A program made the translations under genes and the position numbers. Under the pieces are notes generated by a model. It saw only the letters and a program-made list of their open reading frames with translations, was not told the DNA's origin and ran no database searches. A stretch of 29,976 nucleotides of DNA from Bacteroides sp. CAG:530 (lineage in GTDB: Bacteria > Bacteroidota > Bacteroidia > Bacteroidales > Bacteroidaceae), in assembly GCA_000434735.1 (NCBI GenBank), contig FR881279.1, positions 1 to 29,976 on the forward strand. Reading direction: 5' to 3'. Positions 16,501 to 23,922 of the stretch are shown here, piece after piece (position 1 is the stretch's first letter; each line of letters begins with the position of its first letter).

Positions 16501-17166
16501 CCATTTGCCATTTAGCGACATCACCTTAGAACTCTTGGTGTCTACCCACGGAGTGTTATAGAAAGCCTTATCGGCCATCATGGCCTGCTCTGAAGGATAC
16601 GGAATGAACGTAGCGTGTCCGGCTTCTTTATTTTCTTCAAAGCGAGTTTCGTCTTCCCAATATACCTTTTCGCGCTTTTCTCCGTTAAGAGAAGTTTCAC
16701 TTGCCTCAAGCGCAAATTCTTTCATATCGAACAAGGTAGTCTTTTCGGCAGCCTTCGCACTGTTCTGCAATTGCAACTTTCCGGAAGTGCTGACAAGAAT
16801 CAAATCGGGGCTGTTGGTAGGGATAAGCTGAACGTATTTCCCTTTTTTGCGGATAGTCCAAAGCTGAGATTCATCGGAGCCGTTGTTTTCGGCTATTCCC
16901 AATAAGTAATCCGCACGTACATGTACGGCTTTATTAGTATAAGGATTTATTAACCGTACACTACCAGCCAGCTTACTGACTGTCCATTGTTGCAGTTTAT
17001 CATTATTATCTGTTTTTTTTAATACTACTATCACCTTTCCGGACTCATAGCCTATAGCCTTATCCGGGTTATTAACAGGCGAAAAACGAGCATTCTGCGC
17101 ATAAGCTTCACCAAAGGCAAGCATGCACAAGCTCATTACTAACAAGTAAAGAAAACACTTTTTCAT
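13594..17166 (-). CDS. Secreted GH2 beta-galactosidase-like hydrolase with N-terminal QxW domain
   Basis: A 1190-residue LacZ-type glycoside hydrolase. A signal peptide (MKKCFLYLLVMSLCMLAFGEAYA, cut at A23/Q24) sends it to the periplasm. Residues about 25-150 carry two QxW units (QQWTVSK, QLWTIRK) with a TLFDMKEF end, like a ricin-type beta-trefoil or an incomplete one. The GH2 sugar-binding domain follows from about 200. The TIM barrel contains KGVNRHDSHP (about 530), the acid/base E635 in SLGNEAGGG and the nucleophile E702 in ICEYAHAMGN. The Bgal_small_N-type C-terminal domain spans about 915-1185. Galactosidase activity is the usual reading of this architecture, but other beta-linked substrates are possible. 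No SusC/SusD genes are adjacent. Confidence 0.92.
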   Translation of the reverse strand: MKKCFLYLLVMSLCMLAFGEAYAQNARFSPVNNPDKAIGYESGKVIVVLKKTDNNDKLQQWTVSKLAGSVRLINPYTNKAVHVRADYLLGIAENNGSDESQLWTIRKKGKYVQLIPTNSPDLILVSTSGKLQLQNSAKAAEKTTLFDMKEFALEASETSLNGEKREKVYWEDETRFEENKEAGHATFIPYPSEQAMMADKAFYNTPWVDTKSSKVMSLNGKWAFRFVSEPSQRPLDFYKDDYDVSSWDAIPVPSNWEMHGYDRPIYCNVEYPHSNTPPFINARKGFNDGGKNYGINPVGSYVRFFDMPQNWDKQRTFIHFGGIYSAALVYMNGEYVGYTQGANNVSEFDVTRYLRPGKNRLAVQVFRWSDGSYLECQDMFRMSGIFRDVYLFNTPKVSIFDHYITSQLDASSDYRNGKMNVHFTIDNRDGLKGSRNFVVKLFAPDGKLVAESEKALQFDSKTLRLKLDVPFSVQSVMPWTAETPNLYTVHVIQRNGANDEQAFSTKYGFRDIAIRGSLVYINGKRVFFKGVNRHDSHPLYGRAVTTESMLQDVLLMKRNNINTIRTSHYPNAAKMYAMFDYYGLYTMDEADLEDHANQSISDMESWIPSFVDRITRLVTRDRNHPSVIFWSLGNEAGGGANFQFCYDEAKRLDTRPVHYEGTRDGKPYGGNRFSDLYSKMYPGMSWMNKYVNSFDKPMFICEYAHAMGNAIGNLKEYWQSIESSTTTIGGAIWDWVDQGIYEPKEIKKGIYRLHTGYDFPGPHQGNFCCNGILLPTREETPKLKEVKAAHQFMRMELTGMDDAKGEASVKVDNTYDFLTGKEFYLRYEVLVDGKKVSVDSLSLPDIPSEASENMVLGLKNVDMQQLKADGKEVMLNMDICLKHAATWAEAGHSVAQQQIELAARKPMSAYVMPKGKYKKITIAQDDNTLVVGNDRITAIFCRKSGKLLSLDMNGQNVISDKLGMEYSNHRWIENDRFTKTENGLDAEGTLLVKKNGKNVEVTAQRGGSLCATDMVYTFMPDGTLDMEVQFSPKAKNLRRAGLLCGVNAELGNVEYYAYGPWENHTDRKDGCMVGIFKTTVDDMLVPYVKPQSTGNREGLRCLKLTDANGKGVSITTEGNVSFSALRYTDEDLMNANHIWELQARPFIALHLDAMLTGVGNASCGHDVGPLPMYSVPESPLSYKLRIQSVR

Positions 17167-17323
17167 AGTCTGTTATTTTAAGTTATTATTTAATTTCTCT
17201 CAAACGGTACAAAGTTCACATTATTTTTTGAAATTACAACTCCTATCAAACCAGGTTTATGAAAATAGACGGTGAAACGTAGTAAAAATTTGTTCTATTA
17301 CGATGCAATTCGCAGATAACACT

Positions 17324-17331
17324 TAATTTTG
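17324..17331 (+). promoter_or_regulatory. -7 box for the glycosyltransferase at 17369
   Basis: TAATTTTG is an exact -7 consensus match 37 bases before the ATG. The -33 region has no TTTG at normal spacing. The remainder of the 202-base gap between the two divergent genes shows nothing else I can name. Confidence 0.45.
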
Positions 17332-17368
17332 TATGCAAAATTACTCTAACCCCTAATTACGTATCACC

Positions 17369-18280
17369 ATGACATTGGCTCCTATCTTACTGTTTGTATA
17401 TAACCGTCCTGAGCATGTGCGCCGAAGCATAGAGTCGCTGCTCCGTAATGAACTGGCTGCACAAAGCGAGTTGTTTATCTACGCTGATGCCGCTAAAGAT
17501 GAAACGGCGGAAACTGCCGTAACCGAAGTGAGACGGTATATAAAAGGTATAGAAGGATTCAAGTCGGTGCATATCACTGAAAGAGAGCGCAACTGGGGAC
17601 TTGCCAATAATGTAATAGATGGGGTAACTACGTTGGTAAACCGATACGGACGGGTTATAGTGCTTGAAGATGATTTGATAGTGGCTCCTTACTTCCTGCA
17701 ATTCATGAACGATGCGCTAGAAACTTACAAAGACAGTCAGGAAGTAGGGCATATACAGGCATGCGATTTTACGCATGACCCTTCCCTACCCGATACATTC
17801 CTAATTAAATGGACCGGAAGCTGGGGATGGGCTACATGGGATAGAGCATGGAAAAAATTCAACCCCAACGGCAAAGAGCTATTAAAGCAATTAGAAGAGC
17901 GTAAACTTACACGTACTTTCGATTTCAACGGAAATTATCGCTTCACCCGTATGCTGCGCCGACAGATAGAGGGAAAGAACAACTCATGGGCTATACGCTG
18001 GAACGCATCACTATTTCTTGCCGACATATTATCGCTCAACGTAGGGCGGTCGCTCGTTCAGAACGAAGGGTTCGACGGTAGCGGCACCAACTGCGGAGGC
18101 GGCGGATTATACAGCTCCAACCTATGGATGCATCCGCTAACTGTAAAGCATATCTTTCCGCTTACTGAGAACAAGGAAGCACGTAAAGCGTTCGAACGAT
18201 ATTATCACCGCACCAACTGTTTCTGGGCGAAGGCTATCCGTCGCATCAAGCGCACTCTTAAAGGCGACTTCGGAGCGTAA
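17369..18280 (+). CDS. GT2/GT-A-fold glycosyltransferase
   Basis: Likely transfers a sugar from a nucleotide donor to a surface glycan; donor and acceptor are unknown. The 303-residue protein opens with a GT-A fold start, LAPILLFVYNRPEHVRRSIE, and has a metal-binding acidic motif VIVLEDDLIV (D101, D102). GSWGWATWDRAW and a glycine/cysteine-rich GTNCGGGG stretch follow, a pattern I associate with Bacteroidetes glycosyltransferases resembling the GNT-I/GT2 group. No membrane helix is obvious. It ends 12 bases before the end of the convergent gene at 18293 and has its own -7 box. Confidence 0.8.
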   Translation: MTLAPILLFVYNRPEHVRRSIESLLRNELAAQSELFIYADAAKDETAETAVTEVRRYIKGIEGFKSVHITERERNWGLANNVIDGVTTLVNRYGRVIVLEDDLIVAPYFLQFMNDALETYKDSQEVGHIQACDFTHDPSLPDTFLIKWTGSWGWATWDRAWKKFNPNGKELLKQLEERKLTRTFDFNGNYRFTRMLRRQIEGKNNSWAIRWNASLFLADILSLNVGRSLVQNEGFDGSGTNCGGGGLYSSNLWMHPLTVKHIFPLTENKEARKAFERYYHRTNCFWAKAIRRIKRTLKGDFGA

Positions 18281-18292
18281 AAAGATAAGCTA

Positions 18293-19111
18293 CTACTTGT
18301 GAACAATGGTCAACGGGATGTTTCCTACCTCGGCGGCGAGTTCTGAGAAAGAGCTGTGAAACGACCCGTAAACGTGTGCCGTGCGCGACAAGGCGTACAT
18401 ATCGGCTATCCCATCGCATATACCCACTACAGAGTTACGGTCGGCTTTGTTTTCTCCGCATATTACACGGTTTCCGTAGCGACTTCTCATCTGTGTTTTC
18501 ACCTCTTCCGAATCGGTAGCCAAGTAGATACATAAATCGTCATGGCATTCAAGTTCCTTGTCGGCCGCATCAAAAAACAACTCCAACGGACTGCCTTCTA
18601 TAGAAGCCACATTATCAGTACGGCGCACGTGTAGCCCTATGGCATATCCGTTAAAAGCCGAACAACGACGGTCAACCTCGGCGGTAATATGCGGAAGCGG
18701 ACGGAACAAACGGTTTACCATCCCCTCTGGATAGATATAAAACGGATAGCAAGAAGCCATATATCCTCCACCGTCTTCAGCCCACTGACGGAAATCGAAC
18801 CCTGTCTTCATAAGTTTAGGCATTTCTTCTTCGTAGAGGCAAGAACGGAACATGTGTTTCTGAAACAATGCCGGCACACGGAAATTGCGCTTTCTTGGGC
18901 GGTCGGATATCAGCAAGTCAAGAAAAGAAGCCTCGGTTATTTCGGCTATCGGCTGAAACAACTTACAGAACGGAGCGTTAAGCGCCCAATCGCAAAACCA
19001 CTTTACCTGTATCTTACTCGCCGTATCTTCGGCTAAGGCTATAGCCGATGCGACAGACCTCATACGGTTTGCCAAACCTCCCACGGGGACGAATACTATT
19101 CTTTTATTCAT
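18293..19111 (-). CDS. Fucosyltransferase/NodZ-superfamily-like glycosyltransferase
   Basis: A 272-residue protein with an N-terminal glycine-rich motif VGGLANRMRS (about 10-19), a basic motif GLHVRRTDN (about 159-167) and a C-terminal YGSFHSSFSELAA. This trio resembles the GDP-fucose-binding pattern of alpha-1,2/1,6-fucosyltransferases and NodZ (HxRR[GT]D plus a late S-FS-LA motif). I infer a glycosyltransferase, possibly of fucose, but cannot assign the donor. The start is placed at 19111 (MNKRIVF) because the upstream extension would cover the -7 box at 19136-19143 and adds non-conserved residues. It lies on the opposite strand within a run of glycosyltransferases. Confidence 0.65.
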   Translation of the reverse strand: MNKRIVFVPVGGLANRMRSVASAIALAEDTASKIQVKWFCDWALNAPFCKLFQPIAEITEASFLDLLISDRPRKRNFRVPALFQKHMFRSCLYEEEMPKLMKTGFDFRQWAEDGGGYMASCYPFYIYPEGMVNRLFRPLPHITAEVDRRCSAFNGYAIGLHVRRTDNVASIEGSPLELFFDAADKELECHDDLCIYLATDSEEVKTQMRSRYGNRVICGENKADRNSVVGICDGIADMYALSRTAHVYGSFHSSFSELAAEVGNIPLTIVHK

Positions 19112-19135
19112 TTTATTCTTCCATATATCTAAGCG

Positions 19136-19143
19136 CAAAGTAA
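19136..19143 (-). promoter_or_regulatory. -7 box for the gene at 18293-19111
   Basis: On the minus strand TTACTTTG matches seven of eight consensus positions and ends 24 bases before the ATG at 19111. It forms half of a divergent promoter pair. Confidence 0.45.
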
Positions 19144-19165
19144 ACGATAAATGTGATAAAAGCAT

Positions 19166-19173
19166 TACCTTTG
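19166..19173 (+). promoter_or_regulatory. -7 box for the GT4/GT2 pair
   Basis: TACCTTTG is an exact consensus match 24 bases before the ATG at 19198. Its presence argues against the longer reading frame from 19153, whose start would lie upstream of the promoter box. Confidence 0.55.
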
Positions 19174-19197
19174 CACAAAATTCAAGGCAAAACTACG

Positions 19198-20463
19198 ATG
19201 AGAGTGTTAATTATCAATACTTCCGAACGAAGAGGAGGTGCAGCAATCGCAGCGTATCGGCTTATGGAAGCTCTGAAGGGCTGCGGAATAAAAGCCAAGA
19301 TGTTGGTACGCGATAAACAGACAGACCAAGTAACCGTAGTGTCGCTGAAAAAATCGTGGTGGCACATCTGGCAGTTTGTTTGGGAAAGGGTAGTGATTTG
19401 GAAAGCTAACCATTTCAAGAAGCACAATCTGTTTGCCGTAGATATAGCCAACACCGGAACAGATATCACGACATTGCCCGAATTCAAGCAGGCGGATGTA
19501 ATTCATCTGCACTGGATTAATCAGGGTATGCTCTCGCTAAAAGATATCAAGAAAATTTTCGACTCGGGTAAACCGGTAGTGTGGACTATGCACGATATGT
19601 GGCCCATAACGGGTATATGCCATCATGCCCAAGACTGTGAGATGTATCGTACGCAATGTCATAACTGTCCGTATCTTTATAAAGGTGGCAGCGAGCACGA
19701 CTTATCTAACCAGGTTTATATAAAGAAACAGCAGCTATATAAGAAGACAAACATCACGTTTGTGGCTTGCAGTCACTGGTTGGAAGAGCGTGCACGAAAA
19801 AGTGCCCTCAGCGCCGGACATACCGTGACCAGCATTCCAAACCCTATCAATACTAACTTGTTTCACCCTACTGATAAGTTGCCCATACGCAAAAAGCTGA
19901 ATTTGCCTACCGATAAGAAGTTGCTTCTTTTCAGCTCCATGAAGATTACCGACAAACGGAAAGGTATCGATTATCTGGTTGAGGCTTGCCGCTTGCTTAC
20001 TCAGCAATATCCCGATTTCACCAAGACCATAGGCGTAGTGGTGGTAGGAGGCGAATCGCAGCAATATGCCGACTTGTTCCCCTTCCCTATCTATTGCATA
20101 GACTATGTGTCTAACGAGAAAGAGATAGCCGAGATATACAATGCCGTCGACTTGTTTGTTACTCCGTCGCTTATGGAGAATCTGCCTAACACCATAGCCG
20201 AAGCGATGTCGTGCGGTGTACCTTGTGTAGGCTTCAACACCGGAGGTATTCCACAGATGATAGATCACTTGCACAATGGCTACGTAGCTCAGTATAAGTC
20301 GGCCGAAGACCTTGCCAACGGCATACATTGGTCGCTTAACGATGAGAGTTATGCCAGCCTCAGCGAAGAGGCACGCCGAAAAGCGGCAAATACGTATTCA
20401 GAGAGAACAGTAGCGATGAAATACATTCAAGTGTATAACCAGATAACCGGAGACAATGCATAA
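19198..20463 (+). CDS. GT4-family glycosyltransferase
   Basis: A 421-residue GT-B retaining glycosyltransferase. The N-terminus MRVLIINTSERRGGAAIAAY is the donor-independent Rossmann start with a glycine-rich loop. The C-terminal nucleotide-sugar site shows the E-x7-E pattern in SLMENLPNTIAEAMSCGVP followed by GFNTGGIP. A cysteine cluster in residues about 135-160 (GICHHAQDCEMYRTQCHNCP) is typical of a subgroup of Bacteroidetes GT4 enzymes and could bind metal. The start at 19198 is chosen because the -7 box TACCTTTG lies just before it. The next gene begins inside its last codons, so the two are translationally coupled. Likely builds a surface or exopolysaccharide glycan. Confidence 0.88.
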   Translation: MRVLIINTSERRGGAAIAAYRLMEALKGCGIKAKMLVRDKQTDQVTVVSLKKSWWHIWQFVWERVVIWKANHFKKHNLFAVDIANTGTDITTLPEFKQADVIHLHWINQGMLSLKDIKKIFDSGKPVVWTMHDMWPITGICHHAQDCEMYRTQCHNCPYLYKGGSEHDLSNQVYIKKQQLYKKTNITFVACSHWLEERARKSALSAGHTVTSIPNPINTNLFHPTDKLPIRKKLNLPTDKKLLLFSSMKITDKRKGIDYLVEACRLLTQQYPDFTKTIGVVVVGGESQQYADLFPFPIYCIDYVSNEKEIAEIYNAVDLFVTPSLMENLPNTIAEAMSCGVPCVGFNTGGIPQMIDHLHNGYVAQYKSAEDLANGIHWSLNDESYASLSEEARRKAANTYSERTVAMKYIQVYNQITGDNA

Positions 20464-21211
20464 CTTTCAACATCTGCATCCTAAATTTTCCATCATCACC
20501 GTGACGTATAACGCCGGTAAAGTACTGGAAGACACCATTCAAAGTGTCATTACGCAAACATATAAAAACGTAGAATATATCATTGTCGACGGAAAATCGA
20601 CCGACGGCACTATGGATATAGTAAACAGGTACCGCGAGCATATACACACCATAGTGAGCGAGCCTGATAAAGGGTTGTACGATGCCATGAACAAAGGTAT
20701 AGACCTTGCCACAGGCGACTATCTGTGCTTCTTGAACGCAGGCGACGAACTGCACGAAGACGATACTCTACAGCTGATAGTCCACTCGTTAAGCGGAGAG
20801 AAAGAACTGCCCGACGTAATCTACGGCGAAACCGCTATAGTTGACGAAGAAGGACATTTCTTGCGTATGCGCCGCCTGTCTACTCCCGAGCACCTTACGT
20901 GGAAGAGTTTTCAACATGGCATGTTAGTATGTCATCAGGCTTTTATGCCACGCAGAGACCTTGCCGTAAAATACAACCTGAAGTATCGATTCTCTGCCGA
21001 CTTTGATTGGTGCATACGCATCATGAAAAAGAGCCGTGTACTGCATAACACCCATCTTACCATCATAGACTATCTGAACGAGGGTATGACTACCCGTAAC
21101 CATAAGGCATCGCTTAAAGAGCGTTTTCATATCATGTGTCACCACTACGGAACAGCATCTACCATTATGCGACACATGGGATTCGCTGTGCGAATGGTGT
21201 ATAAAAAGTAA
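20456..21211 (+). CDS. GT2-family glycosyltransferase
   Basis: A 251-residue GT-A enzyme of the WcaA/GT2 type. FSIITVTYNAGKVLEDTI and IIVDGKSTDGT form the nucleotide-binding half, and CFLNAGDE replaces the DxD-like metal motif, as is common in this group. Its ATG overlaps the end of the preceding GT4 gene by 8 bases, so the two are one operon and probably act on the same glycan. No transmembrane helices are obvious, so it would be a soluble or peripheral enzyme. Substrate unknown. Confidence 0.88.
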   Translation: MHNFQHLHPKFSIITVTYNAGKVLEDTIQSVITQTYKNVEYIIVDGKSTDGTMDIVNRYREHIHTIVSEPDKGLYDAMNKGIDLATGDYLCFLNAGDELHEDDTLQLIVHSLSGEKELPDVIYGETAIVDEEGHFLRMRRLSTPEHLTWKSFQHGMLVCHQAFMPRRDLAVKYNLKYRFSADFDWCIRIMKKSRVLHNTHLTIIDYLNEGMTTRNHKASLKERFHIMCHHYGTASTIMRHMGFAVRMVYKK

Positions 21212-21232
21212 TTTCAAAAGGCCGGTTACGAA

Positions 21233-21240
21233 TATTTTTG
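21233..21240 (+). promoter_or_regulatory. -7 box for the lipoprotein at 21269
   Basis: TATTTTTG is an exact match to TAnnTTTG, 28 bases before the ATG. The -33 region is weak. Confidence 0.45.
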
Positions 21241-21268
21241 TAAATTCGCCAAAACAAGAAACAAGACG

Positions 21269-22297
21269 ATGAAACATATATTTTATATCATATTGATTAG
21301 CGTTATCGGTCTCACATCATGTAAGAAAAGCGACCGTTTCACCATAAAGGCAAATCTGGCAGACTATCAGCACGACTATCTGTTTGCCGTGTACGATGAC
21401 CCTGTTTCTAAAGTGGATACCATCTATCCGCAGAAAGGAAAGTTCGCATACGAAATTGTTCCCGATACCATCAACATGTTCCGTCTGCTCTCTCCCGACG
21501 GTGATATTATCCCAGTCATTGCCGATAAGGGAGATGAGATGGAAATAGCCGGTACTATGTCACAACCCGTCATCAAAACTAAGGGAAACAATAAACTCTA
21601 CGCCGAATTCCTTGAAAGCACCAACGGAATGGACAACAAGCAGACAACGGAGCAAGCCGAGAAATTCATCAAGGCTAATCCGCAATCTTTTGTCTCGGCT
21701 TACCTTATAGACCAATACTTCGTACAGATACCAAATCCAGACCTTAAGAAAGCCGAAGCACTTATCGCTCCTCTTAACGGAAACATAAAAGACTGCCGCA
21801 TCTTGAGTATGGTACTTCGTAATCTCTCGGAAAAGAAGAACTGGAACAACAATTCGGATGTGCTGCCTTACATATCATGCAAGGACAGAAACAATAAGTT
21901 CGTTTCATGGAGCACAGAAGAGGGTTGCTATACACTAGTCAACATATGGGCAAGCTGGAACGAAGAAAGCGTAGCCGCACACGATTCTATATATAAGATA
22001 GCCGAGAAACTTCCGGAAGGTAAGTTCAGAGTACTGAACCTCTCGCTCGACTATGACAAGAAGGCTTGGCTAAGAAAATGCAAGAAAGACTCTAAGAAGT
22101 GGATAGAGAGTTGCGACTTCAAAGGATGGGGTATGCCTATGATAAAGCAGGAACAGATAACCAAGTTCCCTACAAACATACTGATAGACCGTAACCGTAA
22201 GAAGCTTGCTTATAATCTGTACGATGATGCGCTCTATAAAGAGGTAAAACAGCGCATCGACTCTGATGATGCGGAGAAGAAGAACAAGAAGAAATAA
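21269..22297 (+). CDS. Lipoprotein with DUF4369-like and thioredoxin-like domains, CxxC missing
   Basis: A 342-residue predicted lipoprotein: the signal peptide ends in a lipobox GLTSC with C18 as the lipidated residue. Residues about 25-120 resemble the DUF4369 beta domain that precedes TlpA/ResA-type thioredoxin domains in Bacteroidetes. The C-terminal part (about 205-330) has the thioredoxin-like landmarks VNIWASW and a cis-proline-like TKFPTNILIDRN. Where thiol-disulfide members read WCxxC, this one reads W230-N-E-E-S, so both active-site cysteines are absent. It is therefore unlikely to be an oxidoreductase and may be a binding or scaffold protein. A lysine-rich tail (DAEKKNKKK) ends it. 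It may be cotranscribed with comM, which starts 33 bases later. Confidence 0.82.
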   Translation: MKHIFYIILISVIGLTSCKKSDRFTIKANLADYQHDYLFAVYDDPVSKVDTIYPQKGKFAYEIVPDTINMFRLLSPDGDIIPVIADKGDEMEIAGTMSQPVIKTKGNNKLYAEFLESTNGMDNKQTTEQAEKFIKANPQSFVSAYLIDQYFVQIPNPDLKKAEALIAPLNGNIKDCRILSMVLRNLSEKKNWNNNSDVLPYISCKDRNNKFVSWSTEEGCYTLVNIWASWNEESVAAHDSIYKIAEKLPEGKFRVLNLSLDYDKKAWLRKCKKDSKKWIESCDFKGWGMPMIKQEQITKFPTNILIDRNRKKLAYNLYDDALYKEVKQRIDSDDAEKKNKKK

Positions 22298-22330
22298 AAG
22301 AGAACACACCTTAAATCTATACTAACCTTA

Positions 22331-23869
22331 ATGCTGGTAAAACTGTTTGGTGCCGCCGTTCAAGGTATCGACGCTACCATTGTCACAATAGAGGTAAACA
22401 GCTCTCGTGGCATAAAATTCTATTTAGTGGGACTGCCCGACTCGGCGGTCAAAGAAAGTCATGAACGTATAGTTTCAGCCCTGCAAGTAAACGGATACAA
22501 GTTCCCTACTTGCCAAATTGTAGTAAACATGGCTCCTGCCGATATCAAGAAAGAAGGCTCAGCTTACGACCTTCCGTTGGCTATCGGCATATTGGCGGCT
22601 ACCGGAACTGTTTCTGCCGAGAAGCTTGGACGATATCTCATCATAGGTGAGCTGAGCCTCGACGGAAGCCTGCAGCCCATCAAAGGGGCATTGCCTATTG
22701 CCATAGCCGCACGCCAACAAGAGTTCGACGGATTCATCTTACCCAAACAAAACGCACGCGAAGCAGCGGTTGTTAACAACCTTAATGTATATGGTGTTGA
22801 AAACATAACCGAGGTGATAGAGTTCTTCAACGGAACGCGCAACTTGACTCCCACCATAGTAAACACTCGCGAAGAGTTCTATAATAGCCAGACATCTTTC
22901 CCTTTCGACTTTGCCGATGTCAAAGGGCAAGAGAATGTAAAGCGTGCGCTCGAAGTAGCTGCCTCCGGAGGGCATAACCTCATCATGGTAGGTGCGCCCG
23001 GAAGCGGAAAATCAATGATGGCAAAATGTCTGCCGTCTATCCTGCCACCGCTATCGTTGTCAGAAAGTCTGGAGACTACAAAAATACACTCCGTAGCAGG
23101 AAAGTTGGGGCGCGACTCATCGCTCATAGCCGTGCGTCCGTTCCGCAGTCCGCATCACACCATATCTCAAGTGGCGATGGTAGGCGGAGGAAGTACTCCT
23201 CAGCCGGGCGAAATCAGTTTGGCGCATAACGGAGTACTCTTTCTCGACGAGTTGCCCGAGTTCAACCGTAGCGTACTCGAAGTATTGCGCCAGCCACTAG
23301 AAGACAGACATATCACCATATCTCGCTCTCGCTATACCTTAGACTATCCTGCCAGCTTTACGCTCATAGCATCAATGAATCCTTGTCCGTGCGGATATTA
23401 CAATCATCCCACACGCCACTGCGTATGCTCTACCGGACAAGTACAGAAGTATCTGAATAAGATATCGGGACCTCTACTCGACCGTATTGACATTCAAGTA
23501 GAAATTATCCCAGTGCCATTCGAGAAGTTGGCGGAGAAAGGAACATCGGAAAGCAGTGCCGCCATCCGCGAGCGAGTTATACAGGCACGGCAGGTACAAG
23601 CCGCACGCTTTGCCGACATACCGGGCGTGCATTGCAATGCTCAGATGAGCTCGCGCCTGCTTCACCAATTCGCTTTGCCCGACACGCATGGTTTAAATCT
23701 TCTACGCAATGCCATGGAACGCTTCAACCTATCAGCCCGTGCCTACGACCGCATCTTGAAGGTTGCCCGCACCATAGCCGATCTTGACCACTCAGAGCAG
23801 GTATTGCCTCATCACATAGCCGAAGCCATAAGTTATCGTAATTTGGATAGGGAGAATTGGGCTGGGTAA
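22331..23869 (+). CDS. comM: YifB/ComM family Mg-chelatase-like AAA+ ATPase
   Basis: ComM is a hexameric helicase that promotes branch migration during natural transformation in studied bacteria; Bacteroidales homologues are common and their role is not settled. The 512-residue protein is of family length. It has the N-terminal Lon-like ChlI fold (MLVKLFGAAVQGIDA, VVNMAPADIKKEGSAYDLPLAIG), a Walker A GAPGSGKS (K227), a Walker B VLFLDELPEF, and a zinc-finger-like MNPCPCGYYNHPTRHCVC. The Mg_chelatase C-terminal segment (SARAYDRILKVARTIADL) completes it. Its stop lies 19 bases from the end of the convergent mlaF, leaving no room for a separate terminator. Confidence 0.93.
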   Translation: MLVKLFGAAVQGIDATIVTIEVNSSRGIKFYLVGLPDSAVKESHERIVSALQVNGYKFPTCQIVVNMAPADIKKEGSAYDLPLAIGILAATGTVSAEKLGRYLIIGELSLDGSLQPIKGALPIAIAARQQEFDGFILPKQNAREAAVVNNLNVYGVENITEVIEFFNGTRNLTPTIVNTREEFYNSQTSFPFDFADVKGQENVKRALEVAASGGHNLIMVGAPGSGKSMMAKCLPSILPPLSLSESLETTKIHSVAGKLGRDSSLIAVRPFRSPHHTISQVAMVGGGSTPQPGEISLAHNGVLFLDELPEFNRSVLEVLRQPLEDRHITISRSRYTLDYPASFTLIASMNPCPCGYYNHPTRHCVCSTGQVQKYLNKISGPLLDRIDIQVEIIPVPFEKLAEKGTSESSAAIRERVIQARQVQAARFADIPGVHCNAQMSSRLLHQFALPDTHGLNLLRNAMERFNLSARAYDRILKVARTIADLDHSEQVLPHHIAEAISYRNLDRENWAG

Positions 23870-23880
23870 ACTCTTCAATG

Positions 23881-23922
23881 AAGTCGTCTTACTTCGACCG
23901 ATACGCATGCTTACTTCGACCG
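23881..23922. repeat. Half copy of the inverted-repeat element, inside the 3' end of mlaF
   Basis: These 42 bases match 28847-28888 at 41 positions. They contain two copies of ACTTCGACCG (23891-23900 and 23913-23922) separated by ATACGCATGCTT. The element lies across the end of mlaF and encodes its last ten residues and stop codon. Only the left half of the larger intergenic copy is present. Confidence 0.85.

Noticed and set aside
13975..16905. Several open frames on the plus strand opposite the GH2 gene (for example 13975-14658 and 15901-16431)
   Set aside because: All lie within the strongly supported GH2 coding sequence on the other strand and encode low-information sequence; shadows.
22308..22319. 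ACCTTAAATCTA before comM also found in the mnmA leader region (6800-6811)
   Set aside because: A 12-base A/T-rich match in opposite orientation relative to the genes is within chance for a 30 kb window.
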